Assembly: GCA_029245785.1 (NCBI GenBank)
Contig: JAQWOR010000066.1
Location: forward strand, 1 to 64,000
DNA length: 64,000 bases
Direction: 5' to 3'
From: Polaribacter sp.
GTDB lineage: Bacteria; Bacteroidota; Bacteroidia; Flavobacteriales; Flavobacteriaceae
Part shown: positions 63,592 to 64,000 of the stretch, piece after piece
Numbering within the stretch: position 1 is the first letter of the stretch
How the letters are laid out: every line of letters starts with the position of its first letter
The notes under the pieces: model-generated
Told to the model about the DNA's origin: nothing
Databases searched by the model: none
The model's input: the letters and a program-made list of their open reading frames with translations, nothing else
Position numbers and translations under genes: made by a program

Positions 63592-64000
63592 ATGAATTCG
63601 TCGACAACACATCCTATTGGTATTTTTGACTCTGGTATCGGAGGCACTTCTATTTGGAAAGAGATACACGCCTTACTACCTGCTGAAAACACCCTCTATT
63701 TATCAGACAGCAAGCATGCTCCTTATGGCGAAAAGTCTAAAGACGAAATCATTGAGCTTTCTATAAAAAATACAGAGTTCTTATTAGAGCAAAATTGCAA
63801 ACTTATTGTTGTTGCCTGCAATACAGCAACCACAAACGCTATTAACATTTTACGTAACACCTACGCCGTTCCTTTTATCGGAATTGAACCAGCAATTAAA
63901 CCCGCCGCTTTAAAAACCAGCACCAATACTATTGGAATTCTAGCTACAAAAGGGACCTTAAACAGTGCGCTGTTCGAAAAAACATCCAACAACCTAGATT
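63592..64000 (+). CDS. murI: Glutamate racemase, 5' part (truncated by window edge)
   Basis: MNSSTTHPIGIFDSGIGGTSIWKEIHALLPAENTLYLSDSKHAPYGEKS...VVACNTATTNAI. Confidence 0.93.
   Translation, partial: MNSSTTHPIGIFDSGIGGTSIWKEIHALLPAENTLYLSDSKHAPYGEKSKDEIIELSIKNTEFLLEQNCKLIVVACNTATTNAINILRNTYAVPFIGIEPAIKPAALKTSTNTIGILATKGTLNSALFEKTSNNLD

Overview
AT-rich window from a gliding/T9SS-type Bacteroidetes chromosome. Gene content and order suggest Flavobacteriaceae (inference, not verified by search). Most of it is core housekeeping sequence: topA, ctaA, miaB, secG, groES/groEL, purH, mreBCD-mrdA-rodA, rpsT, tRNA-Glu, proS, fbaA, accD, rpsO, pnp, folK-dNK, nadE, dnaG, clpXP, tig, pdxJ, nadK, uppS, bamA, two ompH-like genes and the start of murI. 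It also carries several type IX secretion/gliding loci: gldK-gldL-gldM-gldN, gldB-gldC, a porT/sprT-like gene, and a large SprB-repeat adhesin that runs off the left edge. I see no prophage, transposase, CRISPR array or defence island, and I do not claim a new multi-gene system. The most notable observations are three apparent single-base lesions in otherwise conserved genes: an in-frame GAA->TAA stop in groEL, an identical-type GAA->TAA stop in clpX, and a 1-nt frameshift in gldK. Secondary observations are a C7 tract at the start of the adhesin, loss of the zinc-ribbon cysteines in DnaG and AccD, sigma-54-like promoters near an orphan sigma-54 activator, dispersed palindromic repeats, and some small or low-complexity ORFs. 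All functional calls come from reading the sequence and recalling families; no database search was run.
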